This document shows positions 15,441 through 23,900 of a stretch of DNA of 64,000 bases, one piece after another. Location of the stretch: the NCBI RefSeq assembly GCF_000737335.2, contig NZ_JMCC02000013.1, positions 1 to 64,000 of the forward strand, written 5' to 3'. Source of the stretch: Enhygromyxa salina. GTDB lineage: Bacteria; Myxococcota_A; Polyangia; Nannocystales; Nannocystaceae. Position numbers and translations under genes: made by a program. The notes beneath the pieces were generated by a model. That model made no database searches and was not told the DNA's origin. It saw only the letters and a list, made by a program, of their open reading frames with translations. How positions within the stretch are numbered: position 1 is the first letter of the stretch; every line of letters starts with the position of its first letter.

Positions 15441-16202
15441 TCAGAACCTCCCGCTCAGCCACACGCCGGCGCTCGTCGGTGTCGCGTCGACTTGGATAAA
15501 TACGTTGCGCTCTCGTCGTTGGCGATCGAAGACCGTGAGGTCGAAAGCCAGCGCGGTCACGCCCAGCAGCGCGGCAGCGACACCAACCCCGACCAACGCA
15601 GCGCCCTGGGCCTGGCCGCTCTGCTTGCTCGTCTCGATCGTCGGCGACCTCGCGACCAGAACCGAGCCCGCGATCACACCGCCAATTCCGCCCGACATCC
15701 CGGCGATGCCGGTGATCCCAAGCGCGCCAAGCCGTCTCGCGGGTGACGCTGGCTGTGGCCTAGATTCCGACTCTGGGCGGGTCTGAAGCTCGATCCGCTG
15801 GACCGCGACGGGGAGCACGGCAAGGGTCTGGCGAATCACCATGGCCTCCGCACAGCCCGCGCACACCAGCCCTTTGATCAGCACCTCCCGCTCACCGTGC
15901 AACACCAGCTCGAGGGTGATCGCGTACTCGCGCAGCTCGTAGTCGAGCAGCTCGACGCGGGCCTCGATCCGCGCGTCCCCAGATCGTCTGACGACCTCGA
16001 GCCCTTGCTGACGAAGCGCGGCGGCGAGCTCGTCGTCGAGCGCGTCGCCAAGCCGCTTGCCCAGGTCGTGTTCGAGCGCAGACGTGTCAACCGAGACCTC
16101 CACCTGCGGCAGCGCCTGCGCGCGAACAGAGGCCGCGTCCGCAGCGAACGCTGGCCGCCCACCACCAAATATGAGTAAGCCCGCAAGGGCACCAGCGATC
16201 AT
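15441..16202 (-). CDS. Secreted/membrane protein with CxxC domain, ending VWLSGRF (cassette B)
   Basis: The start at 16202 (MIAGALAGLLIFGGGRPAFA, a clear signal peptide) overlaps the upstream stop as ATGA; an in-frame ATG at 16232 is less likely. The 253-aa protein has a ~120-aa alpha/beta domain (VEVSVDTSALEHDLGKRLGD onward) with VCAGC in the position of PCETC in the cassette A paralog, and two hydrophobic helices. Its C-terminal strands end FIQVDATPTSAGVWLSGRF. Its second half aligns with the two 136-aa proteins of cassette A. Function unknown. Confidence 0.75.
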   Translation of the reverse strand: MIAGALAGLLIFGGGRPAFAADAASVRAQALPQVEVSVDTSALEHDLGKRLGDALDDELAAALRQQGLEVVRRSGDARIEARVELLDYELREYAITLELVLHGEREVLIKGLVCAGCAEAMVIRQTLAVLPVAVQRIELQTRPESESRPQPASPARRLGALGITGIAGMSGGIGGVIAGSVLVARSPTIETSKQSGQAQGAALVGVGVAAALLGVTALAFDLTVFDRQRRERNVFIQVDATPTSAGVWLSGRF

Positions 16203-17227
16203 CCACGGCCGCGAGTACACAGGTTCATCCACTTCTTGATCTCCGGGTGATTCGAGCCATTCCCTATCTTTTCACACTCCTCGAGTCGGCCAAGCTCGAA
16301 CAGCGCGTTCATGCGCATGACCTTGGCCTTTCGAGTGGGTCTCCAGCACTTCACCTCGCGGGTGAGCTCCTCGAGTCGCGTCCAGTTTCCAGCGCGCTGG
16401 GCTTCGTCCGCGAGCTCGCGCTGGGTCACGCAGTGCGATGTGTCCGACGCCCGAACCTGCTTGATACCGGTGGGACCCTCCATGCTGACCCGCCCCTGTA
16501 CCCGGGGTTCGCCGTCATGGGTGTCTTGGTCTTCAGCGTCCTCGGCCGCCTCCTCGGCCGCCTCCTCGGCGTCCTCGTCGGCGTCCTCGTCCTCGTTTTC
16601 ATCATACTTGGTCGCGACCATCGTAATCACTTCGGGCGGTCCGAGCTCCGAGGGTGGCGGCGGCTCGGCCCGCGTCCACCACCACACGAGCGCTCCTAGC
16701 CCGCAGGCCACCAGCGCCGCGATCCCGGCGAGTCCCACGCTCACGCGACTGCGCAGGCCGGCGTTGCGAAGATCCTCTTCCAACGCGCTCCCGTGCACAG
16801 GGGCGGCGATCTGCGGTGTAACTGCAGGCGCGGGCCACTCGGGCACCTGCGCAGGCGCGAGCGTAGGCAGGTTCGGCAGCGGCGGCGCGCCGTCGAGCTC
16901 CGCGGGCGCTGGACCCCACGGATACAGATCGAGCTCGGGCGCCGGTGCGGCCCGAGCTGCGCGCGGCTCGACGCGCGGCGCGGATGGCTTGACCCGCGGA
17001 GGATCACCACAGACACCCGCCGCAGTCGGGCCCCCGTGGTTCGCGTGACTCCCGATCATTCCGCTGGGGGTCCCAGCTTCGCCAAACCCAAAGAAGTAGC
17101 TGAGATCAACGGGGTATTCGCGCCGCGGCGGCGCTTGCTCAGCCTCGTTGAGCATCATGCCGATCTGCGCGTGGGTGAACGGCTGCGTGGGCTCATCGAG
17201 GTCTTCATCTGCGTCGGTATCGTGCAT
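16199..17227 (-). CDS. Single-pass membrane protein with Cys-containing helical C-terminus, divergent to kinase (cassette B)
   Basis: A 342-aa paralog of the 10320-11453 protein: N-terminal EPTQPFTHAQIGMMLNEA, motif FGFGEAGTPSGMIG, a variable linker and one membrane helix (VSVGLAGIAALVACGLGALV). A Glu/Asp-rich stretch (DENEDEDADEDAEEAAEEAA) precedes the conserved C-terminal domain (HCVTQRELADEAQRAGNWTR, VKCWRPTRKAKVMRMNALFE, CEKIGNGSNHPEIKKWMNLC). The GSNHPxI segment is identical in both paralogs. It heads the cassette B operon, divergent from the kinase at 17389, so a functional link to the kinase is likely. Confidence 0.75.
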   Translation of the reverse strand: MHDTDADEDLDEPTQPFTHAQIGMMLNEAEQAPPRREYPVDLSYFFGFGEAGTPSGMIGSHANHGGPTAAGVCGDPPRVKPSAPRVEPRAARAAPAPELDLYPWGPAPAELDGAPPLPNLPTLAPAQVPEWPAPAVTPQIAAPVHGSALEEDLRNAGLRSRVSVGLAGIAALVACGLGALVWWWTRAEPPPPSELGPPEVITMVATKYDENEDEDADEDAEEAAEEAAEDAEDQDTHDGEPRVQGRVSMEGPTGIKQVRASDTSHCVTQRELADEAQRAGNWTRLEELTREVKCWRPTRKAKVMRMNALFELGRLEECEKIGNGSNHPEIKKWMNLCTRGRG

Positions 17228-17388
17228 GCTTTGACGTTTGCAGCATTCGCGCGCTGCCGCTGGTCGACGCTGAGTCGCCGGGCGCGGCGCAGTGTTCGGC
17301 CGCGGTGTTCGGCCGCGGTGAACGATCCGGGTGGCGCCGCGACTGTTGCCAAGAACACAATCGGTGCGCGCGGGCGCCCAACGAACAC
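17228..17388. promoter_or_regulatory. Divergent promoter region, kinase cassette B, with 13-bp tandem repeat
   Basis: This 161-bp gap separates the divergent TM-protein and kinase genes. It contains two perfect tandem copies of GTGTTCGGCCGCG (17292-17304 and 17305-17317) followed by a partial GTGAACG. It also contains tgacgtttgcagc at 17232-17244, similar to a motif in the cassette A gap. The tandem repeat is a candidate regulator-binding site. No reliable -35/-10 boxes were found. Confidence 0.45.
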
Positions 17389-19143
17389 ATGTCCGAATTC
17401 AACAAGCAGCTGGGCGCCTACACGCTGAGCCACAAGATCGGCGCGGGTGGCATGGCCGACGTCTGGCTGGCCGAGCGCCACGCACTGGGCGGCCTCAGGC
17501 GCGTCGCGATCAAGCTCCTCAACGGGGCGTCACGCGAGAAGCCAGAGTTTCGACAGATGTTCCTCGATGAGGCGCGGCTGTCGATGACGCTCAACAATTC
17601 GGCGATCGTGCAGGTGTTCGACGCGGGCGAGTGCGACGGCGAGTGCTTCATGGCGATGGAGTGGGTTGACGGCATCAACCTCTCGCAGCTCAACCAGGCG
17701 CTGTGGGACCACGGCGAGCGGCTGCCGCTGGACATCGCCGCGTACATCATTGGCGAGCTGCTTCGGGCGCTGGACCACGCCCACAACGTTCGTACCTCCC
17801 ACGCGTCGGCGATCGTGCATCGTGACGTGTCACCGCAAAACGTGATGGTGTCGGTCGCGGGTGAGGTCAAGCTCATGGACTTTGGCGTCGCGCGATTCTC
17901 GACCGAGGAGACCGCCGGCACCAACGTCAAAGGCAAGCTGCGCTACATGCCGCCCGAGCAGCTGCAGGGCATGTCGCGCGAGCCCACGGTTGATCTATTC
18001 GCGGTTGGAGCCGTGTTCTACGAGATGCTGGAGGCGCGACGGTTCCGCGACGACTGCGATGACATGCAGCTGTTGAGCATGATCATGAACGGCGCGGTTC
18101 CGCCGCTGAGCAACCCCGAGGCGCTGCCGCCCGAACTGGTGCGGGTCATGTACGGGCTCTTGGAACCCAACGATGAGCTTCGCATCGGCACGGCGCGCGG
18201 GGCCCTGCGAATGCTGACCGAGTGGCAAGGCTACCGAAATACCGCGATCGCGCTCGAGTCCTATGTGACCCGCATGCGTGAGCTGGTGCCCTCGCTGGCC
18301 CCCGTCGCTAGCACTGGCTCGGGCGGCGATGTCCAGGCGCGAATCGCCGCGCGCGCGGCCCGGTACACCGCCCAGACCGGCTCGGGAAGTCAGCGATCAT
18401 GGCGCGGCGTCAACTCGTCGACCGATGCCACCCACGATCAGCTTCACGGCGAGGCGATCGACGACACCAACGTCGGCAGGCTGTCGCCCGAGCGGGCGCC
18501 TCGACTCACGCGCAGCCTCGCAGCCTCGATCGCGGCGCTCGCCTTGGCGCTTGGCATGATGACGGTGTTCCTCGCGCTCGATGCCTCATCGACCGGTGAC
18601 AACGCGATCGCAGAGGCGACCCGGTCGCCGGGGGCGGAAGGGCCAAAGCCAGAGCCAGAGCCAGAGCCGGAGCCGGAGCCAGAACCAGAGTCAGAGCCGG
18701 AATCAGAACCAGAGTCAGAGCCAGAACCCGAGCTCGAGCTCGAGCTCGAGCTCGAGCCCGAACCACCCAAGCCGGTCCTCCCCGAGCCAAACAACGCCCC
18801 CGAGCCACCCAAGCCGGTCACGCCGATTGTGCCGCCCGTGCCCGTCGCCCCAGCCGAGCCGGTCGCGCCCACCAAGGACACCGCGCCAAAGCAGAAGGTC
18901 GCCGTCCTGTTCTTGGCCAACGAATTCAACTTCGCCTACGTCAAGGTTGGCCGCGTCGAGTTGGTGCTCGAGCCACGCAAAGAGCTCGAGCTGCTCGAGG
19001 GCAATCACACGATATCCATGCGCACGAACAAATCAGACGACTACCAAAAGCTCGGGCGGCTACGGCTGCGTCCCGGTCACGACTACCAGGTCCTGCTGAC
19101 CAAACCCGGCGGCTTCAAGGTCGTGCAAGTCGACCCCAAATGA
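17389..19143 (+). CDS. Transmembrane Ser/Thr protein kinase with C-terminal PEGA-like domain (cassette B)
   Basis: A 584-aa paralog of the cassette A kinase. It has GAGGMADVW (glycine loop), VAIKLLNG (catalytic Lys), HRDVSPQNVMV (His144), DFGVARFSTEE (Asp164) and MPPEQLQGMSREP, all expected for activity. A membrane helix lies at ~374-396 (LAASIAALALALGMMTVFLA). A long Glu-Pro/Glu-Leu linker follows, encoded by CCAGAG-type repeats at about 18648-18765, and the C-terminal ~80 aa are PEGA-like (KVAVLFLANEFNFAYVKVGR, EGNHTISMRTN). The start at 17389 mirrors cassette A. The stop overlaps the next start as ATGA. Confidence 0.92.
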   Translation: MSEFNKQLGAYTLSHKIGAGGMADVWLAERHALGGLRRVAIKLLNGASREKPEFRQMFLDEARLSMTLNNSAIVQVFDAGECDGECFMAMEWVDGINLSQLNQALWDHGERLPLDIAAYIIGELLRALDHAHNVRTSHASAIVHRDVSPQNVMVSVAGEVKLMDFGVARFSTEETAGTNVKGKLRYMPPEQLQGMSREPTVDLFAVGAVFYEMLEARRFRDDCDDMQLLSMIMNGAVPPLSNPEALPPELVRVMYGLLEPNDELRIGTARGALRMLTEWQGYRNTAIALESYVTRMRELVPSLAPVASTGSGGDVQARIAARAARYTAQTGSGSQRSWRGVNSSTDATHDQLHGEAIDDTNVGRLSPERAPRLTRSLAASIAALALALGMMTVFLALDASSTGDNAIAEATRSPGAEGPKPEPEPEPEPEPEPESEPESEPESEPEPELELELELEPEPPKPVLPEPNNAPEPPKPVTPIVPPVPVAPAEPVAPTKDTAPKQKVAVLFLANEFNFAYVKVGRVELVLEPRKELELLEGNHTISMRTNKSDDYQKLGRLRLRPGHDYQVLLTKPGGFKVVQVDPK

Positions 19144-19589
19144 CAATCGAGAGCGTCGTCATCATCATCGTCGGATTCGCGGCGACCGTGTTTCTACTGA
19201 GCTTCTCGTGGTGGCTGTGGACGCGCGCGCCCGCGCCGGCTCCCCGCACCCAAGCGCCGCGTGTCGTCGGGCCGCCGCTTGGACCACCGCCAGGCGCGGA
19301 TCAGTGGATGGGCTGGGCGCAGCCCGGGGTCCCGTCGGCGCCGCCCTCCCCCGAGCGCGAACGCTTCGAGCAGTCCACGCTGGTGCCCGTCACGGAGTTC
19401 ATGCCCAACGGCGACGAGGGCGATCTCGATAGAGCCCGGACCATGTTCTTCCTCAAGAAGGAGCCCGAGCAGACCGAGATTCTGTCGGACGCGCTGGATC
19501 TGGAGTTCGGCCAGGCCAGCGCGACGCAACGCCCACCGCCGCCTCGCCGCTCACTGCCACCGCCTCCGCCACCGCCACCGTCCAAATAG
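19140..19589 (+). CDS. Short WWLWT-type single-pass membrane protein (cassette B)
   Basis: A 149-aa protein translationally coupled to the kinase (ATGA). The N-terminal membrane helix (VVIIIVGFAATVFLLSFSWW, followed by LWTR) is the counterpart of the protein at 13351-13761. The tail contains the conserved motif ARTMFFLKKEPEQTEILSD and ends in polyproline (RRSLPPPPPPPPSK). Conservation of the helix end (WWLWT) and the F-F-x-K-x-x-P-E-x-T-E-I-L motif in both cassettes suggests a shared role next to the kinase. Function unknown. Confidence 0.75.
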   Translation: MTIESVVIIIVGFAATVFLLSFSWWLWTRAPAPAPRTQAPRVVGPPLGPPPGADQWMGWAQPGVPSAPPSPERERFEQSTLVPVTEFMPNGDEGDLDRARTMFFLKKEPEQTEILSDALDLEFGQASATQRPPPPRRSLPPPPPPPPSK

Positions 19590-19623
19590 CGATCACACAT
19601 CGAGTTCGGGCCTCGTCATGGGG

Positions 19624-19652
19624 CGGGAGACCAACACTGGTGGTCGCTCCCG
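19624..19652. terminator. Imperfect hairpin between convergent genes
   Basis: CGGGAGACCA (19624-19633) can pair with TGGTCGCTCCCG (19641-19652) with a two-base bulge, in the 92-bp gap between the end of cassette B and the end of aroK. There is no strong T-run, so an intrinsic terminator is only possible. Confidence 0.35.
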
Positions 19653-19681
19653 TTCCTCTCGCTCCATGGCGAGCGCTCCGT

Positions 19682-20224
19682 TTATGATTGTTCGGTCGCG
19701 AGCGCACGCTCGACCAAGCTCGCGACCTCCGGCACGCTGCCGCTGGCATCCACGACCACGCAAGCCCGGGCGTACGCCGCCGCGCGAGCCTGCAGCAGCT
19801 CCGTCAGCCGCTGGGTCAGCGCGTCGGCGTTGTCTGCAAGCAGCGGGCGCCGGCTTCGCTCGCCCGGCGTCGACAGCCGCTGACACAGGGTCTGAACGTT
19901 CGCGCGCAGGTACACCAGCCGCCCGGCCGCGGCCATCGTCGCCATGTTCGCGGCGTCCGTGACGACGCCCCCGCCCGTCGCGACCACCGCTCGCGCCATG
20001 CGAAACCCCGGCTCGGCCACCAGCGAGTCCAGCGCGGCCCGCTCACACGCTCGAAAGTACGCCTCGCCCAGCTCGAACAGCTGCGCCACGCCAGCACCAA
20101 ACACACGCTCGATCCGTGCGTCCAGGTCGATGAAGGTGGCCCCGTGCCGGCTGGCGAGCTCGCGCCCCACGCTGGTCTTTCCGGCGCCCATCATCCCCAG
20201 CAAGAACACGGGTCGCGTGAACAC
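19682..20224 (-). CDS. aroK: Shikimate kinase
   Basis: This enzyme phosphorylates shikimate at the 3-OH with ATP in the chorismate/aromatic amino acid pathway, in the cytoplasm. The 180-aa size is typical. Walker A is GMMGAGKTSVG, followed by FIDLDARIE and the substrate-binding R/F-R region (YFRACERAAL). The GGG loop (VVATGGGVV) and the lid arginine segment (SRRPLLADNADA) are also present. It starts with GTG at 20224, only about 15-24 bp from the divergent lipoprotein gene. It is not next to aroB here. Confidence 0.93.
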   Translation of the reverse strand: MFTRPVFLLGMMGAGKTSVGRELASRHGATFIDLDARIERVFGAGVAQLFELGEAYFRACERAALDSLVAEPGFRMARAVVATGGGVVTDAANMATMAAAGRLVYLRANVQTLCQRLSTPGERSRRPLLADNADALTQRLTELLQARAAAYARACVVVDASGSVPEVASLVERALATEQS

Positions 20225-20239
20225 GATGACCCCTCTACC

Positions 20240-20962
20240 ATGGACCGGATGGCCCGGCCCCTTCGCCTGACCGCGCTGGCGAGCTTGCTCGCAACGCTTG
20301 CCTGCGCCAACACGCCCGAGCCCGGCGGCGGGCCCACGGTGGACACCCAGACGGGGCCGTCAACCATGAAGCCCGCGCTGGCCGATCCCACCCACGCCGC
20401 GGCGGCGGCCCCAGGGCAGCTCGTCGCGCTGGTTGCGAGCGCGCCCGAGACGGCGCGCCCGTGCGAGCGCATGTGCGGCCGGGTTGGTGACTGTCTGCGC
20501 GAGCGCGGCGACACCAGCGACGCCCGGCACCTGCGCGAGGCCGGCCACCTCGAGCTCACCTGCCTGGATCTGTGCGTCAACGTCAATCCCACAAGCGAGG
20601 TCGGCAAGCGCTTTCGTGGCTGCGAGAGCCGCGACAGCTGCGGCCCGCTGCTGGACTGCGCCCGCAACGACTGGGACGCCGCCGCCAACGCCCGCACCGT
20701 CGTCGTCACCCAGATCGAAGCCGCCCCCTCCAGCTACGGCACCTGCGAGCTGGTCTGCGGGGGCATGTACGCGTGCCACTATCACGACCGCCCGCTGCAC
20801 CAGCTGACGGACCGCAGCTCGCAGTTCGAGCAAGAGTTCAACTCGTGCATGTTCAGCTGCGACCCCCACGCGGAGCTGATGGTCTCGTTCGCCGAGTGCG
20901 CCCAAGAGCACAGCTGCACCGCGCAGTGGGAGTGCTGGAGCCGGGTCACCAGCCGTCACTGA
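20240..20962 (+). CDS. Cys-rich lipoprotein
   Basis: A 240-aa protein with a lipoprotein signal (RLTALASLLATLACANTPEP, lipobox TLAC). The start is the ATG at 20240 or, just as likely, 20249. The mature part carries about 16 cysteines in paired patterns (ERMCGRVGDCL, LTCLDLCVN, CESRDSCGPLLDC, CELVCGGMYAC, SCMFSCDP, CAQEHSCTAQWEC). This suggests a disulfide-bonded helical repeat domain of the kind common in myxobacterial surface lipoproteins. No enzyme motif is visible. The very short divergent gap to aroK means their promoters overlap the coding starts. Confidence 0.78.
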   Translation: MDRMARPLRLTALASLLATLACANTPEPGGGPTVDTQTGPSTMKPALADPTHAAAAAPGQLVALVASAPETARPCERMCGRVGDCLRERGDTSDARHLREAGHLELTCLDLCVNVNPTSEVGKRFRGCESRDSCGPLLDCARNDWDAAANARTVVVTQIEAAPSSYGTCELVCGGMYACHYHDRPLHQLTDRSSQFEQEFNSCMFSCDPHAELMVSFAECAQEHSCTAQWECWSRVTSRH

Positions 20963-20975
20963 CGACCGGTGAGCC

Positions 20976-23900
20976 TCACCCGCCTATCGATGTCGAGCGG
21001 TTCACGATCCGTGGCGTCAAGAAGATCAGCATCTCCGAGCGATCATCCCGCTCGGTCTTGTTCTTGAAGAACCACCCAATGATCGGGATATCCGCGAACC
21101 AGGGCACCTTGCTGCGGCTGACCGCCTGGTTGCGCGTGTAGATGCCACCGATCACGGCGGTGTCGCCGTCGACGATCAACAGCTGGCTCTGCGCCGACTT
21201 GGTCAAGATCGTTGGGTCACCCCGGGCGCCGGTGTTGACGAAGTCGGCCTCGTTCTTTTGGACCTGGACCTCGAGCATGACGGCGCCCTCGTTGGTCACG
21301 TGCGGGGTCACGCGCAGCCCGAGCGTCGCGTTGACGTAGCGGGTGTTGACGCCCTGGGCAGACACCTGCGAGATCGGGATCTGCACGCCCTGCTCGATCT
21401 GCGCCTCGGTGTTGTCCAAGGTCACGATCTTCGGCGCCGAGATGATGCGGACCTCGCCCTCGTCCTCGGCCGCCGACAGCCGCAGGTTGGTGTTGAGGTT
21501 GCCCGACAGGCTGCCGAAGCTGAACCCAAGCGCACCACCGGTGCCGGTCGAGACCGGCGCGGGCAGGTCGACCGCGTAGTTTGGATTGGCCGCCGCGCCG
21601 GGCAGGATCAAGCCGCCAACCGGCGACTGGTTGCCACCCGAGCCACCCGCGACGCCAAGCGCGTTGGGGAACAGCAGCCCGGTCGGGTTGCCGCTTCCGG
21701 GGCTGGCGATGAAGTCAAAGCCCCACTGGATGCCAAGCTGACGCAGCCAGTTGGTCCGGGCCTCGACGATCCGCGCCTCGATCAAGACCTGCGGGGTCTG
21801 GCTGTCGAGCTGGCGCACCAGCGACTCGGCGAGCGCGATGTTCTCGGCCACGTCCATCACGATCAACGTGTTGGTCCGGGTATCCGGGGTCACCGAGCCG
21901 CGCGAGCTCATCACGCTCTGGACCTTGGGCAGCATCTCCGTGACCGTCGCGTACGACAGCGGGATCAGCCGGGTCTCGAGGGCCTTGAGCTGGACGGCGG
22001 CGTTGGCCTCTTCGATCGCCTTGCGCCGCTCCTCTTCGAGCTTGGTCTGGGTCGAGACCCGGATCACGTTGCCCTCTTGGATCATCCCCAGCGTCAGCGA
22101 GCGCAAGATGATGTCCAGCGCCTGGTCCCACGGGACCGCCGACAGCTTCATGGTCACGGTGCCCGTGACCTCGGGGCCGGCGATGATGTTGACCCGGCCA
22201 ATGTCCGAGAACAGCAGCAGCACGTCCTTGATCGGGGCGTCCTGCAGCTCGATGTCGATCCGCTCACCCCGCCAGCGCGAGCGATTGCCGACCTTGGTCC
22301 CGGGCCGCGCGGCCATGACCGGCGGCGTCGAGAACCCGGACACCTTGTTGCCGCCAAGGCTCACGACCTCGGTCCGCTCGGGCGTGGTGTCGCTGGCGAC
22401 CAGCGGGGCCTCGTCGCGGGCGAGCTTGGGGAATTTCCAGATCAAGCGGTTGGCGGCCCGGTCGAGCTCGATGCCCGCGGGGTCACCCAGCGCCGAGGCG
22501 ACGACGATCTTGACGTCGTTGCCCTCGCGGAAGCTGGTGATCCGATCGATCGGCCCGTGGAAGCTGGTCGTGTCCAAGCTGCGCTCGAGGCCCGAGGGGA
22601 TCTTGGCCCCGCGCAGCTCGAGCATCGTCATGTTGGGAGTCAGGCTGCTGGCGTCGTAGACGACCGGCCCGTCGAGCTCGACGATCACCCGGGCCCCGTC
22701 GGCCCCGTCCTCGAACCGGACGTCGCGAACCGTCGCGTAGCCGGCCTCGTCGCGCTCTTGCTCCCACTGCTGGGTGAGTGAGCGACGCTTTTGGGTGGCC
22801 GCCAGGGTCTCGCCAAGCTGCTCACCCGCGACGGCGACCTGGTGCTGAAGCGCCTCGAGCTTGCCCTGCTCGAGCTCGGTCTGCTTGCGCAGCTTGCCGA
22901 GATCCGTCTCGGCCTTGGCGAGCTCCGACTTGGCCTTGCGGTGCGCTCGCTTGTCGCCCTCGCTGGGTCCCTGATCGCCGCCAAGCTTCTCGTACTGGGC
23001 TCGCGCCTGACGGACCGAGTCGTTGGCGGTCGCAAGCTCCGAGCGCTTGGTCTCGAGCTCGCCCCGCAGCTGCTGGGCTTCGGCCTGCTTGGTCTCGAGC
23101 GCGAGCGAGAGCGCGTCGTGATCGCGCTGCAGCTCGGCGAGCCGGCCGTTGGCTTGGTCCTCGCGCTGCTTGGCGGCTGCGGTCGCGGCCTCGGCCTGCT
23201 GAACCGCGCGCTGCAGCTCGTCGCGACCGCTGTCGTCGTGCTTGCCGAGCTTGCGCGCGGCCTTGCGTGCGTCGCTCAGCGCTTGCTTGGCGTCGGCGTG
23301 GGCCTGGACGGCCTGCTCGCTCTCTTCGGTGGCCTGGCTCATGGCCGCTTCGGCCTGGCTCAACAACAGCTCGGCTTGCTTGGCCTTGGCCTCGGCGCTC
23401 TGGCGAACGCGGCTGGCGTAGAGCTCGGCGGCCTCGGCTTCGGCCTTGGCTTCTGCGGCGCGCTGATCGGCGTGCTTGGCCTTGCGCTCGGCCTCGCTCG
23501 CGGCCCGCTCGGCGTCGCTCGCCGCCTTCTCTGCGGTCGCCAGCGCCGACTTGCGGGCATCGGCGAGGCGTTGCGCCTCGGACAATTTCGCTGCGGCCGC
23601 GGCCTCGAGCGACGACGCCCGAGCCTGGGCCGCGCTCTCGAGCGACGACGCCGTGGCCTCGGCCTCGCGCTCGCGCTTGGAAGCGGCCGCCTCGGCGCGC
23701 GCCCGGATGGTCTCGGCTTCGCTCGCTTGCTTGGCCGCGAGCGCCTCCGCTTCGCGCTCGCGCTTGGCCGCCGCGACCTCGGCCTGGGCACGGATCTTCT
23801 CGGCTTCGGCGCGGACCTTGGCGGCGTCACGATCGGCCTCTTGGGCCTTGGCCGCTGCCGCTTGGGCGCGCTTCTCGGCGCTGCGGGCCCGCTGCTCGGC

